From positions 884,501 to 948,500 of the forward strand of contig JAJGOT010000309.1 of the NCBI GenBank assembly GCA_022457155.1: DNA of 64,000 nt, read 5' to 3'. Below, in pieces: positions 12,039-24,528 of the stretch (position 1 is the first letter of the stretch; each line of letters starts with the position of its first letter). A program made the position numbers and the translations under genes. The DNA is from Cladopsammia gracilis. Taxonomy: Eukaryota > Cnidaria > Anthozoa > Scleractinia > Dendrophylliidae. Below the pieces are notes generated by a model. It saw nothing but the letters and a program-made list of their open reading frames with translations, did no database searches and was not told where the DNA came from.

Positions 12039-12605
12039 CTAATTAGTTGGGAAGTAATAAAGATTTAATGACCAAGTGCTGCCAAGGGGTGGGCATTCAT
12101 CCAATATAATAAAAATACACGAGTATAGTGCCCCCTTTAGAAAGATTACAACATTAAGGTTCCCGAAAGTACCTTTGTCGTGTGCTTCCAAATCCCACAC
12201 AAACTTACAAAACCCTCTGAAATTTAAAGTGCAGCCTTTTACTATGACAGCACCACTAGTTCCATGAAGATGGGTGTCAACATACATGATGTTCTGCGGA
12301 GTAACCACGAACAACGAGGTCTTCTCGTTAACTATGATATTTACAAAGTGGGTCGTAATTTCCCTCAAATCATTCAGCTGTCCACATAAGGTTGACAACT
12401 GGTGTTCATCTTTCATCCCTACTGGTAATGCCTCTTCCACAGAAATATTGGTGAAAGCGCAGAGAGCGATAGCTTCTTCAACAGACAAATATCTGTTAGG
12501 AAGTCTGTCACGACAAATATCGTACATCATATTTCCAAGCTCCACACAGCCGCAAAATATTCTTATTACATTATCGAGCAGGAATCCTTTGTCTGGAATT
12601 TGCAT
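12039..12605 (-). CDS. Hypothetical 188-aa protein (copy 1)
   Basis: A continuous minus-strand frame of 188 codons with protein-like composition. Its start is MQIPDKGFLLDNVIRIFCGC. Features seen are a central YLSVEEAIALCAF segment and a VDTHLHGTSGAVIVKG segment, which recalls the His-containing motif of papain-like or OTU-like cysteine proteases; that resemblance is weak and only a guess. It may be an exon or an intronless relic. A possible upstream part of the same gene lies at 12709-13050 on the same strand. An identical copy is at 19487-20053. Confidence 0.45.
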   Translation of the reverse strand: MQIPDKGFLLDNVIRIFCGCVELGNMMYDICRDRLPNRYLSVEEAIALCAFTNISVEEALPVGMKDEHQLSTLCGQLNDLREITTHFVNIIVNEKTSLFVVTPQNIMYVDTHLHGTSGAVIVKGCTLNFRGFCKFVWDLEAHDKGTFGNLNVVIFLKGALYSCIFIILDECPPLGSTWSLNLYYFPTN

Positions 12606-12708
12606 ATTTTCTTTTTTTTTTACAAAAAGATATGCAATGAGAATAGAAATTAAACTGCATGCATTACTTCCATTGCGTCCATTAAAGGTGTTTGGCTTAT
12701 CTCTTTAG

Positions 12709-13050
12709 GAAAATGCCAAGCACAAATTAATATCCTCAGCTATGCGCTTCGAACGCAATGGGCGTGACACTGGCAGTTCCTCGACTATCTTGGAAAACTC
12801 TGTCAGTTCATTGTCTGCTGAAGTGGAATCTGCATTTTCTTCATCTTCTTCTTCGTCTGCTTCGTCTTCTTCACATTCCAATCCATCAGCAGGATGACCT
12901 CTTCTGCCAACTTGGCAAAATCGCCCTCGGTTTTACACGCCAATTCTCGAAATGAATGTAATTCACCCGATAACACAGACGCAAATGCTTTCAAGCCGGC
13001 TGCAACTTGCTTTAAACAGAAGTCCTTCTTCTATAACTGAGAAAGCTTTC
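12709..13050 (-). pseudogene. Candidate coding exon with acidic tail, frame-broken (copy 1)
   Basis: The minus strand reads from about 13050 in one frame (LKQVAAGLKAFASVLSGE) and then, near 12905, continues sensibly only in another frame. That second frame gives a strongly acidic tail (ECEEDEADEEEDEEN), a basic segment (RPLRSKRIAED) and a stop. The frame change inside apparently coding sequence points to a decayed gene or a base error. It is duplicated at about 20157-20498. Confidence 0.35.
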
Positions 13051-16000
13051 CTTTCGTCACACGTTCACTTGAAGATAAAGCGGTATACCATGACGCCTAA
13101 AGGAAATAAAAAATCAGCTCAGCTATGCCTCATCAGCCTACAGCGATTCCAATGATCGGTATAAATTTAGAGACACTTCAAACAACGGCATGGAATCATG
13201 GTAACCACGGGGAACAGCTACATCACCACTTCTGCACATCAGACCAAATTAACAGCCTATAATAAGATATACAGTATAACAATAATAATTATCACATCTC
13301 ACTTTTTTCTATTGAGGAACTTTCATTTGCAGTCTTGCATTCATCTACACTGATCACACCTTTGAAAACTTGTATTTAGAGAACAAGACAAAAAGGTTAC
13401 ACAATAAAAATACCCATTTGGTACATCACACTACACACAAGCCACTAAGGCTACTTGTGTAGAAGAGGCAGAAAGCTCCGAAAAAAACTGTTGCGGGATG
13501 ACGCACAAAAATTACTGTTTCCAACAAAAGAAATTATGTCAAACTTTGATCTCTCACCAGATCATGCTTACAGACTAATTTTTTCTGCCAGCTAAACTTT
13601 GAACTCTATAATACAGCCTATGCTGACACACTTTCAATCAGAATAAAATCTGCATGACTTATTTACAGACTTGTTAACAGCTGATATTTCTTGGGGGCAG
13701 CTGAAAACTCACTAAAAGTATACTGTTTCCAAAAGATCCATTGCTGTATTTAGAGGTCACTTTATGCCTGCCCATATTGAGGTTGCTGAACAGTTAGTCA
13801 TTACTCATTGTGCTAGAACGTTTCCAGTAAAAAACCGAAAGTACAGTCCAAACTGTTTATTAATAAATCTGAAATATGATTGATAATATGGGAAGAAAAG
13901 TTACTTGCACATGTTGCCATTTCCATTTTCAAGATATTTGTAGTAAATCTTTGTTTTGAATATTATTTAACTTTAAAATGAAATATTTTTAGACTCATTA
14001 AATTCCCCAATTGCTCAAGGTTGGAAATTATATGTAAGGCGGTCTGAATGTGTAGAAACCTCATAACATAATAGACTTTTGAGGTGGTGGGTTGTTATCA
14101 TTTCACACCAAATAATTATCAAAATGATGGATTTCCTCATATATGAAGATCCCTTGAACCAAATACCTCCTTGTCCCAGGATGGGGGTTCTTTTCTTGAC
14201 AAGTGCATTAGTGAAAGGTATTTAACATGGGACTACCTATTTTCTAAAAATGATGTATGACAGATATTTTTTTATTTGATCAAATCTACTAATATAGTGA
14301 TGATAATGAATGCCAGGTCAAACTGTGTGGGTTGTGACATCAAAACAATGTTACTTTCATGTAATAATAATAATATTAATTTGTATAGCACTATTCAGCT
14401 AATCTTCCAAAAGTGCTTTACAATCATTATTTATGCTAAGATAAAAACTAAAATCTAAAAATACCAAGATAAATTTACAATTCTTAAAAATGTATGTTGG
14501 TTTTTTGTGTCAGAAAAATTGTCATTTATGGCTGCAGTTTTTGACCCAACCGAAAGTAAAGTAGTATACGGACAGAGGAAAAACACTGTATATATAATTA
14601 ATTTATATCAATATTTTCATTATGACTTATGAGTTTCAGATTTTACTGTTTCAATCAGATGTTTGACTTTGGTTTGTCTTGTTAAAGAGTGCATTGAAAA
14701 AGTAACATTTATTTTGTCTTCATTATAAACCAATACAAGTCCATTGCTTCATTTGTGACTTTCAGAAATTGTACAGTTGAACCTGTATACAGCCATTTTG
14801 AGAAAGGTTGTCGGATAAAGTGCACGCGACAACCCCCGAAAGGTATTGTGGGTGCTTTTGAGTTCACTGTTTTTCAAAGAAATTTGAAAGAATGGCAGGA
14901 GAGGCCATGGACATATGTCTTTGAGTGCTAAAGGAAAACAACAGAAGTAGGTTCGACAGCTACAGTGTCAGGAACAATGTATTGCGCATATCCCACATTA
15001 CCTTTCGGGATTGTCGCGTGCACATTTTTTCCGGCGACCTTTCTCGAAATAGCTGTATAATTACCAGTTTTCAAAGCCCCGAGTTGTATTTGCTACCTGT
15101 ATTTAACCTGTATTAAGTGGCCACTTTCTGAAGTCCCAAGGGTGACCATTATGTACAGGTTTGACTGTATTTTAAGAAATGTGTCTGTTTTGATCATTAA
15201 GTAGATGCCAATACTTATACCCAGAGTACACCTGTATAACAAAATTAAATTATTCAGATAAAAATGTTGTGTTCTTGGACAAGATATTTAAGCAACAAAA
15301 TGCTGCAATGGACTAGCACATGATCCAGGGGAGTAGCAATACTCCTAGTCGCTTCATGATACAGAAACAAGATGTGCTCAGGCAGTTGGGAGCCACTAGT
15401 GCCTTTTTGTTATTTGTTTCACATGATCTTAAAAAAAAATAATTCAGGGATCTATTTTTTTTTATTTGCTAAGTGTGAAATTTTGCACCAGTATAATTTA
15501 TAATGCATCCTACCCAGTATATGGATATGGCTGATATTTTGTGGTCATGCCTCGTACCGCTCAAATATTTGGCAGTGAAAAAAGTCAAAACAATGATAAG
15601 GTCCCTGATCGAAATTCACACATTTTGCAAGTTGCAGACACTGGAGCATTTTTGTCTGCCAAAAAACATAAAATGACTTTCGAAGAACAGGACATGAACG
15701 TTGTCCTTCTCCATCACATCACAGGCAAGACATCTGTTTATCATAATAGTTTTTTTATCGGGATATGGGTAGTGCCCTGCCAACCGATAAAAACTAGTAA
15801 GTTGTTTTCTAAAAAGGTAAATTTCCCTGATTGTTGAAAAGGGCACCTTTCCAAGCACATCTTTGTAGAGTCTTGACCTGTAAAACTCAACTAAACTTCC
15901 TTTTCTCCTCATAAATACCAAAAGAAAAGGTATACCATCAGGCCGGGTGATGTGTTATGAACAAGATATCTGAGTTTTTTCTTGCAGTAGTCATCAGAAA

Positions 16001-16142
16001 TTAACTTGTCTGAAATCATTTCATTTGAATTTTCCTGTTCAGAGAGTTCAAACCCCATATATCCCTTGGCAAAACTTCAATCATAGCCCCAATTTTCGAA
16101 AAAACGGAGTACATTTGAATCCTTTACCTACTAAACCATTCA

Positions 16143-18688
16143 TAAGTGCGGTCCAGTATGCTGTATTATCCCATTCCTACACATTCAATCTTCACCCCAT
16201 TTTTACATTATTTGAACGGGAGTGAAAAACGGGGTTGATTTCACCAGTGCCGTCCAGTATGCTATATATCCCATCCTTTCACATCCAATCTACACCCGAT
16301 TTTTTACATTATTTGAACGGGAGTGAAAAACGGGGTTAATTTCATCAGTGCGGTCCAGTGTGCTATACATCCCATCCTTACACATCCAATCTTCACCCCC
16401 ATTTTACATTATTTGAACGGGAGTGAAAAACGGGGTTGATTACATCAGTGCGAACCAGTGTGCTATATATCCCATCCCTACATTTTCAATCTTCACCCCC
16501 ATTTTACATTATTTGAACGGGAGTGAAAAACGGGGTTAATTTCATCAGTGCGATCCAGTGTGCTATATATCCCTTCCCTACATTTTCAATCTTCACCCCA
16601 TTTTTACATTATTTGAACGGGAGTGAAAAACGGGGTTGATTTCATCAGTGCCGTCCAGTGTGCTATATATCCCATCCCTACACATCCAATCTTCACCCCC
16701 ATTTTACATTATTTGAACGGGAGTGAAAAACGGGGTTGATTTCATCAGTGCGGTCCAGTGTGCTATATATCCCATCCCTACACATCCAGTCTTCACCCCA
16801 ATTTTACATTATTTGAACGGGAGTGAAAAACGGGGTTAATTTCATCAGTGCGGTCCAGTATGCTATATTTCCCATCCCTACATTTTCAATCTTCACCCCA
16901 TTTTTACATTATTTGAACGGGAGTGAAAAACGGGGTTGATTTCATCAGTGCGGTCCAGTGTGCTATATATCCCATCCCTACACATCCAATCTTCACCCCC
17001 ATTTTACATTATTTGAACGGGAGTGAAAAACGGGGTTGATTTCATCAGTGCGGTCCAGTGTGCTATATATCCCATCCCTACACATCCAGTCTTCACCCCA
17101 ATTTTACATTATTTGAACGGGAGTGAAAAACGGGGTTAATTTCATCAGTGCGGTCCAGTATGCTATATTTCCCATCCCTACATTTTCAATCTTCACCCCA
17201 TTTTTACATTATTTGAACGGGAGTGAAAAACGGGGTTGATTTCATCAGTGCGGTCCAGTATGCTATATATCCGATCCCTACACATCCAATCTTCACCCCC
17301 ATTTTACATTATTTGAAGGGGAGTGAAAAACGGGGTTGATTTCATCAGTGCGGTCCAGTGTGCTATATATCCCATCCCTACATTTTCAATCTTCACCCCA
17401 TTTTACGTTATTTGAACGGGAGTGAAAAACGGGGTTAATTTCATCAGTGCGGTCCAGTATGCTATATATCCCAACCCTACATATCCAATCTTCACCCCCA
17501 TTTTACATTATTTGAAGGGGAGTGAAAAACGGGGTTGATTTCATCAGTGCGATCCAGTGTGCTATATATCCCATCCCTACATTTTCAATCTTCACCCCAT
17601 TTTTACATTATTTGAACTGGAGTGAAAAACGGGGTTAATTTCATCAGTGCGATCCATTATGCTATATATCCCATCCCTACATTTTCAATCTTCACCCCAT
17701 TTTTACATTATTTGAACGGGAGTGAAAAACGGGGTTAATTTCATCAGTGCGGTCCAGTGTGCTATATATCCCATCCCAACACATCCAATCTTCACCCCAA
17801 TTTTACATTATTTGAACGGGAGTGAAAAACGGGGTTGATTTCATCAGTGCGAACCAGTGTGCTATATATCCCATCCCTACATTTTCAATCTTCACCCCAT
17901 TTTTACATTATTTGAACGGGAGTGAAAAACGGGGTTAATTTCATCAGTGCGGTCCAGTATGCTATATTTCCCATCCCTACATTTTCAATCTTCACCCCAT
18001 TTTTACATTATTTGAACGGGTGTGAAAAACGGGGTTAATTTCATCAGTGCGGTCCAGTATGCTATATTTCCCATCCCTACATTTTCAATCTTCACCCCAT
18101 TTTTACATTATTTGAACGGGAGTGAAAAACGGGGTTAATTTCATCAGTGCGGTCCAGTATGCTATATTTCCCATCCCTACATTTTCAATCTTCACCCCAT
18201 TTTTACATTATTTGAACGGGAGTGAAAAACGGGGTTGATTTCATCAGTGCGAACCAGTGTGCTATATATCCCATCCCTACACATCCAATCTTCACCCCCA
18301 TTTTACATTATTTGAACGGGAGTGAAAAACGGGGTTGATTTCATCAGTGCGGTCCAGTGTGCTATATATCCCATCCCTACACATCCAATCTTCACCCCCA
18401 TTTTACATTATTTGAACGGGAGTGAAAAACGGGGTTAATTTCATCAGTGCGGTCCAGTATGCTATATTTCCCATCCCTACATTTTCAATCTTCACCCCAT
18501 TTTTACATTATTTGAACGGGAGTGAAAAACGGGGTTGATTTCATCAGTGCGGTCCAGTGTGCTATATATCCCATCCCTACACATCCAGTCTTCACCCCAA
18601 TTTTACATTATTTGAACTGAAGTGAAAAACGAGTTTATTTTATTAGTGCGGTCCAGTGTGCTACCCGAATTTTACATTATTTAAGCGG
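16143..18688. repeat. 100-bp satellite array (copy 2)
   Basis: Unit-by-unit identical in order and variants to the array at 8695-11240. This indicates that the whole block was copied, not that two arrays expanded independently. Confidence 0.95.
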
Positions 18689-19486
18689 GGTAGTGCCATT
18701 TCCAGTTTTTTTTTTTCAACATTGAAGGGGTGAGAGGGAGGAGGGCTGCTCCACCAAATGTTACGCGGGCTGTAGTCTGTATTGTTGCTTAATTCGAAGT
18801 TGTAACTTACTTGACAGTTCTCGCTGCGGGGAAGTATACGTCCACTACTTACGTTTAGGATCTTTCAACAAGTTCCACGACACAGGTTTTTGCTGCTCTA
18901 ACTTAGCTCTAACGTACCGCTACTCATTCATAACGTCACGAGTACATTCACGTCTTATTGACTATTTTCCAGGAGGTTACTTCATTTTGTTATGTTATGT
19001 TTACGGCAGCATTTATTTTCAACTTAGGGTGAGACTAAGGTGCACAGAACCAATGGAAAACACAGTATGTGACTCAGTACAACTTTTGTGTGGTACGTGT
19101 TCTTTACTCAAAATAAAATTTGCATTATACAAGTTGTGAACTGGACTCAAAACGTACGTTGTGAGAAACTTAACTATTCACAGAGATAACATTGCTGTTG
19201 AGTTTATTCAACGGTGAGTGATTTAACTTTCTGCATCTACGTAGTAGCATGTCTGAAAGACATAAAAGCCTTAGCCTAAAATAAAAGCTATATTCACCGA
19301 GGGGGCAATACACCTAAATGTTTTGCAACACTCGGACTAAACATTTATTACTATTCTTACAGTATCTCTTTGAGGTTTCAAGCGATTTAAAAATGCCATC
19401 ATAGGCTTACAGTGGAAGGTGTCATAAAATTGTAAATATTTTCTGTAGATGTAAATTTGTTTGTAAACGAGGAGAAAGGGATTTTT

Positions 19487-20053
19487 CTAATTAGTTGGGA
19501 AGTAATAAAGATTTAATGACCAAGTGCTGCCAAGGGGTGGGCATTCATCCAATATAATAAAAATACACGAGTATAGTGCCCCCTTTAGAAAGATTACAAC
19601 ATTAAGGTTCCCGAAAGTACCTTTGTCGTGTGCTTCCAAATCCCACACAAACTTACAAAACCCTCTGAAATTTAAAGTGCAGCCTTTTACTATGACAGCA
19701 CCACTAGTTCCATGAAGATGGGTGTCAACATACATGATGTTCTGCGGAGTAACCACGAACAACGAGGTCTTCTCGTTAACTATGATATTTACAAAGTGGG
19801 TCGTAATTTCCCTCAAATCATTCAGCTGTCCACATAAGGTTGACAACTGGTGTTCATCTTTCATCCCTACTGGTAATGCCTCTTCCACAGAAATATTGGT
19901 GAAAGCGCAGAGAGCGATAGCTTCTTCAACAGACAAATATCTGTTAGGAAGTCTGTCACGACAAATATCGTACATCATATTTCCAAGCTCCACACAGCCG
20001 CAAAATATTCTTATTACATTATCGAGCAGGAATCCTTTGTCTGGAATTTGCAT
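19487..20053 (-). CDS. Hypothetical 188-aa protein (copy 2)
   Basis: Identical translation to 12039-12605. No difference in the coding sequence was seen between the copies. Confidence 0.45.
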   Translation of the reverse strand: MQIPDKGFLLDNVIRIFCGCVELGNMMYDICRDRLPNRYLSVEEAIALCAFTNISVEEALPVGMKDEHQLSTLCGQLNDLREITTHFVNIIVNEKTSLFVVTPQNIMYVDTHLHGTSGAVIVKGCTLNFRGFCKFVWDLEAHDKGTFGNLNVVIFLKGALYSCIFIILDECPPLGSTWSLNLYYFPTN

Positions 20054-20156
20054 ATTTTCTTTTTTTTTTACAAAAAGATATGCAATGAGAATAGAAATTA
20101 AACTGCATGCATTACTTCCATTGCGTCCATTAAAGGTGTTTGGCTTATCTCTTTAG

Positions 20157-20498
20157 GAAAATGCCAAGCACAAATTAATATCCTCAGCTATGCGCTTCGA
20201 ACGCAATGGGCGTGACACTGGCAGTTCCTCGACTATCTTGGAAAACTCTGTCAGTTCATTGTCTGCTGAAGTGGAATCTGCATTTTCTTCATCTTCTTCT
20301 TCGTCTGCTTCGTCTTCTTCACATTCCAATCCATCAGCAGGATGACCTCTTCTGCCAACTTGGCAAAATCGCCCTCGGTTTTACACGCCAATTCTCGAAA
20401 TGAATGTAATTCACCCGATAACACAGACGCAAATGCTTTCAAGCCGGCTGCAACTTGCTTTAAACAGAAGTCCTTCTTCTATAACTGAGAAAGCTTTC
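20157..20498 (-). pseudogene. Candidate coding exon with acidic tail, frame-broken (copy 2)
   Basis: Same sequence and same internal frame change as at 12709-13050. The break therefore predates the duplication, or both copies derive from one assembled sequence. Confidence 0.35.
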
Positions 20499-20991
20499 CT
20501 TTCGTCACACGTTCACTTGAAGATAAAGCGGTATACCATGACGCCTAAAGGAAATAAAAAATCAGCTCAGCTATGCCTCATCAGCCTACAGCGATTCCAA
20601 TGATCGGTATAAATTTAGAGACACTTCAAACAACGGCATGGAATCATGGTAACCACGGGGAACAGCTACATCACCACTTCTGCACATCAGACCAAATTAA
20701 CAGCCTATAATAAGATATACAGTATAACAATAATAATTATCACATCTCACTTTTTTCTATTGAGGAACTTTCATTTGCAGTCTTGCATTCATCTACACTG
20801 ATCACACCTTTGAAAACTTGTATTTAGAGAACAAGACAAAAAGGTTACACAATAAAAATACCCATTTGGTACATCACACTACACACAAGCCACTAAGGCT
20901 ACTTGTGTAGAAGAGGCAGAAAGCTCCGAAAAAAACTGTTGCGGGATGACGCACAAAAATTACTGTTTCCAACAAAAGAAATTATGTCAAA

Positions 20992-21744
20992 TTATTTTCC
21001 TCCCTTGTTCCTGTGACTCCCAGAGGTATGACGGCGAAAGGTTTGTGCTCCTGGCAGATTTAACAAAGTTTGATCGGACTGCGGGATAGGGACCTTACAA
21101 AACAGGACCTAGGAGCTTGGTGTATGGATAACAACGAGAGGTTTAACGTGCCACATTTAGACACAATCTTTTGCATGTTGTATGGAAATAGTGATCCCAA
21201 GGATAGTGTTAACTGTTACCAATCAAGGCAGCTTGCAGTTCCATTTTCGTTTCATAAATGGACGGAAAAACGCCATCTGTGTAAAAAGAAATGAAGGAAT
21301 TTATCTCCCTTGATCAGCAGCAGCTCCTCTTTGAATCTGTTTCCACCGCTGATCTCTTGGTACTTATGGAAACTACAAAGTAACGTGATATTATCGCAAC
21401 ATTTATTGTACAAAACAATTCAAAACCACAAAACTGAGCGTAAACAGATTGAATTAAAAGAAGATGAGTTTTATTTGCATTTGAATAAAAACCCATTTTC
21501 ATATGAAAGGTTGTGCACATTGCCTCGCTTTGACAACGAGGCATAACGTAACTTGGAAATGGCCTATTATAGGCACGCCAAATGGGATACAATTAATAAA
21601 CAAGGGCTCAATAAAGTAAAAAAAAAACTGATGAAAAAAAAAAAACGTGAAACGTTGCTGCAAAATATCCAATACCTACATATGGCAACAGTTTGCATCA
21701 AGGGAAAATACAATAGTAGAAATTGCTAAAAATACTAATCAGGT
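20992..21744. other. Non-coding stretch with a MITE fragment
   Basis: No supported gene. About 21485-21585 (AACCCATTTTCATATGAAAGG to GGAAATGGCCTATTATAGG) is related to one half of the palindromic element at 37808-37984. Confidence 0.5.
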
Positions 21745-22044
21745 CTAACCTCCAAGCTTTCCCATGTTGTAGACCCTATGAGAAAGGGAGTAGTGGCAAC
21801 GTTCCATCTGTTTTCTGAAATGGGAAATAGCCATCAAAATTTTTTCGCCATCACCATCCACTTTAGTATTGGAAACAGCAAATCTTGAGGCTAATTGATT
21901 ATACTGCTGACCATACAACTCCTTGGCAGCTTCACACAGCACTTTATCCCTTTTTCATATTTTTAAGATGCGTAGTTTTCACCAAGAACTCTCCCTCTTT
22001 CTGTGAAATGGTGGCTCTTTTGGAGGTTTGAGAATTCTGCTCCT
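21745..22044 (-). pseudogene. Last exon of the minus-strand cysteine-cluster gene, one frame break
   Basis: A TTATTTCAG acceptor precedes the exon at 22044. The entry frame (EQNSQTSKRATISQKEGEF) stops at a TAA near 21952. The frame one base over reads on for about 65 codons (LCEAAKELYGQQYNQLASRF) to 21745. The switch falls at a GGG run, so a one-base indel is the simplest explanation. The exon is rich in Q/K/E helices and could be a C-terminal coiled region. Function unknown. Confidence 0.4.
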
Positions 22045-22198
22045 CTGAAATAATAGCAGTGAAAAGCAAGTAAACTCTTAGTAGTAATAAAGAAATACTA
22101 GATTATCAGTTGAGGCCTTGTCATCACAAGGAAAATACAAGTTATACATTGTTCTAGGCGTTTGAGCAACGGTCATTTACCAGCACAAAAATTCTTAC

Positions 22199-22313
22199 TC
22201 TGGGCACTATGATGTAACTCATCTTTCCACCAAGACAACACATCAGCTGACACATGAAGCTCTTCAAACTGTTTTGAGAGATTCCTTTCAGCATTTAAAA
22301 GTTGCATATTTGG
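22199..22313 (-). CDS. Internal exon of the minus-strand gene
   Basis: Good acceptor (TACACAG) and donor (GTAAGA). The 115-nt exon reads PNMQLLNAERNLSKQFEELH and on to SADVLSWWKDELHHSAQ. Its phase matches both neighbours. The protein would be helical, without a named domain. Confidence 0.5.
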
Positions 22314-22558
22314 CTGTGTAGGCAAATTAAAATTGATGTTAAGAACTGAAACTGAATAAACTGATTTTTTCTCAGTAAAATGACATCAATGAATAACAAG
22401 GAGCTTTGATCCTAAAAATTGTAATCATTACAGAGTATATATCAGGGCAAGTGATTAATGCCTAATTTATTTGTACAATTTTACTTCTATATTTTGGGCT
22501 AAGAACAACTTCTAGCCAAGGGTCATTTTCTAATCAACTGAAAAAAAAAAACATCTAC

Positions 22559-22627
22559 CTTTGAATACCTTTCTGCTAGTCTGAGGCATTCTCTTTTCCT
22601 TTTTTCAATTCCAGTGAATAGCGTGCT
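22559..22627 (-). CDS. Internal exon of the minus-strand gene
   Basis: A TTGCTTACAG acceptor and GTAGAT donor bracket 69 nt encoding STLFTGIEKRKRECLRLAER, in phase with the next exon downstream (22313). Confidence 0.45.
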
Positions 22628-23039
22628 CTGTAAGCAATTCTTTGTGTCCCATTTATTAAAAAGATAATTTCAAATAAATATCTTTTTGAATCTTGAAAGG
22701 CACTATAACATGCCATAACTAATGATATAAAACAAGGCACAGTAGCAGCTCTATTATTTAAGTACTGGGGGACTTATTTAATTCCAGGACCTAATAAAGA
22801 GGAGGGCCTATTTGAAATAAAAAATTATCACGTAAAGACTTTAAATCAGGGTAAACAGAAGTATTACCTTCAGGATTGTTCAGATGGTAAGTAAGTTAGT
22901 AAGGCTGCCCTATTTTTTTAGCCCTCAATGGTTATTATGGGCAGCCTGTACTCTCTCTATATTTAACAGTAGTTTTAATATAATGTAAATCAATGCAGAG
23001 TACAAAATTAAAATAATAAAGTTGTTGTTGACAGTGGCT

Positions 23040-23330
23040 AGTGATATCCACTGGATAAATTACTATCCAGTTGATAAGCATTAACAAAACCCATTGTGTT
23101 ATCCGGTGGATAATGATTTATTCAGTGGATAGCAGTATCCACCTTTTGAACAACTGGGGTCAGTTGGCTATTTACAGAGTGCGACAGGGGAGTTGGACTT
23201 GGGACTATCAAGAAAAAATCCAGCTAGTGGCAGGGCACAGGATTTCAACCAGGGACCTCCAGATTTCATATTCAGTGCCCACTCAGCAATGCTGTCTTAT
23301 TATTAGAGCAAAAGAGAATAATGCATCTTC
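23040..23330. repeat. Short interspersed repeat with inverted ATCCACTGGATA motifs
   Basis: ATCCACTGGATAAATTACTATCC and related inverted motifs at 23048-23135 are typical of small palindromic repeats. The following part contains a sequence (AGGATTTCAACCAGGGACC) resembling a reversed tRNA B-box region, so a tRNA-derived SINE tail is possible. The classification is uncertain. Confidence 0.35.
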
Positions 23331-23413
23331 TACACCAGTGAGCCACAATCTGATACATTTCCTAAACAGCAAGCCAAATTATATAGTGCAAAAAAGTATA
23401 CAGCTGTACATAC

Positions 23414-23775
23414 CGATAGACACCCATTTTATATCACAATCCAATGAAACAGTTGGTGGGATTGACTTAAAAAAGCCACCAGTTGAACCATCATGATCAT
23501 TAAATGGCTGCATTTCATGGATGAGCTGATCACAAGGTCCATGCGAAGCATGCGGGTGACAATCAAAACAGTGGACAACAGCTACATGCTGTGAGCATTT
23601 CATACAACTTGATTCGTTCACTGCATTTCCAGCTACTGTGATGTTCATCAAAGTTGAATGCAAAGATCCCCAGCTTTCATTTAAGATAGTACTCTGCTGC
23701 TCCCAGTTCTACTTTGGTGCCTTGGATGCTCTACTAAAAGTTCATTGGCTGCTTGCAAAACACTAGCCAAATCAG
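23414..23775 (-). pseudogene. Cysteine/histidine-cluster exon, KDZ-transposase-like
   Basis: A TTTATTCTAG acceptor and GTATGT donor bound about 362 nt. The translation has a Cys/His cluster (CMKCSQHVAVVHCFDC, then HPHASHGPCDQLIHEM and a downstream HD). This arrangement resembles the CxC cysteine cluster found N-terminal to Kyakuja-Dileera-Zisupton (KDZ) transposases. The first 25 codons (LASVLQAANELLVEHPRHQ) join the cluster only after a one-base shift at a GGG near 23702. I see no RNase-H-like transposase core nearby, so this may be a domesticated or truncated relic. The KDZ link is an inference from memory of the pattern. Confidence 0.4.
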
Positions 23776-24247
23776 CTAGAATAAAAATATGATTATATTT
23801 AATAATAACAAAAATAATATTAACTAGTTTTATAGCTACTGCTTAAGTGCTAATGGCAAAGAAGAGGGAATAATTTAAAGAAAATTTAAAAGTATATTAA
23901 GTACTAGCAAGCTGTAATGGCTACAAATATGACACATAGAAGGCACTTATTAAAACACTCATTCTCAAATTTTTGGTGACCTGTAGGTGCATGAACTGGG
24001 TTCTCAATTCAATTTATTGTGTACATGTGATCTAATAAATGTTAATCCAACAATGAAAACCGCAAACTGTATTCGGTCACCTTAAATTTTAGGTAATTGG
24101 TATTCATCCAGTATCAATGGTATACAGTAAAAAAAGGTTAATAAGTTTAGCTTCAGCCGAGGAAGATAGTTGGTCCACACCAGTGGCAGTGCACCAATCA
24201 ATTAATCTACAATATAAAACAACTTGCATTAGCTTTTGCATTTACAG

Positions 24248-24528
24248 CAGGGTTCATACTCTTTTCAGATTTTAAAATTCCATGACTTTCCATGACCTTT
24301 TCAAATTTTTCATGACCAAGAGTTCAACAGTCGTTTACAAAATTTTATCAAAATGATCATTTTTGTTAATTTTTCATCTTGCGTTATTATTCCCACAACG
24401 TATACCATGAACATAATTTTCCATGACTTTCCATGACCCACACTTAAATTCCATGACTTTCCAGGCCTGGAAATTAAATTATACAATTCCATGACTTTCC
24501 AGGTTTTTCCATGACCGTACGAACCCTG
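24248..24528. mobile_element. Non-autonomous hAT-like MITE (CAGGGTTC termini)
   Basis: Ends are CAGGGTTCATAC and GTACGAACCCTG, with inner repeats of CCATGACTTTCCA. It is flanked by the 5-bp duplication TACAG (24243-24247 and 24529-24533). CAGGG-type termini and this internal sequence are typical of widespread hAT MITEs. The short frame inside is fortuitous. Confidence 0.8.

Larger units (their letters stand above)
6098..13543. repeat. Copy 1 of a 7.45-kb tandem duplication
   Basis: The segment starting CTTTGATCTCTCACCAG is repeated head to tail at 13544. By eye I found one substitution (6682 G versus 14127 A) and three one-base homopolymer indels (near 7390, 7727 and 8650). The outer borders and the junction share GTCAAA, a microhomology. 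Contents: a palindromic repeat (7328-7725), a 100-bp satellite (8695-11240) and a minus-strand ORF cluster (12.0-13.1 kb). Confidence 0.95.
13544..20991. repeat. Copy 2 of the 7.45-kb tandem duplication
   Basis: The same contents as copy 1 in the same order, offset by 7445 to 7448 bp because of three homopolymer indels. It ends at GTCAAA, after which unique sequence (ATTATTTTCC) begins. Near-identity means either a very recent tandem duplication or a false duplication in the assembly. Confidence 0.95.
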
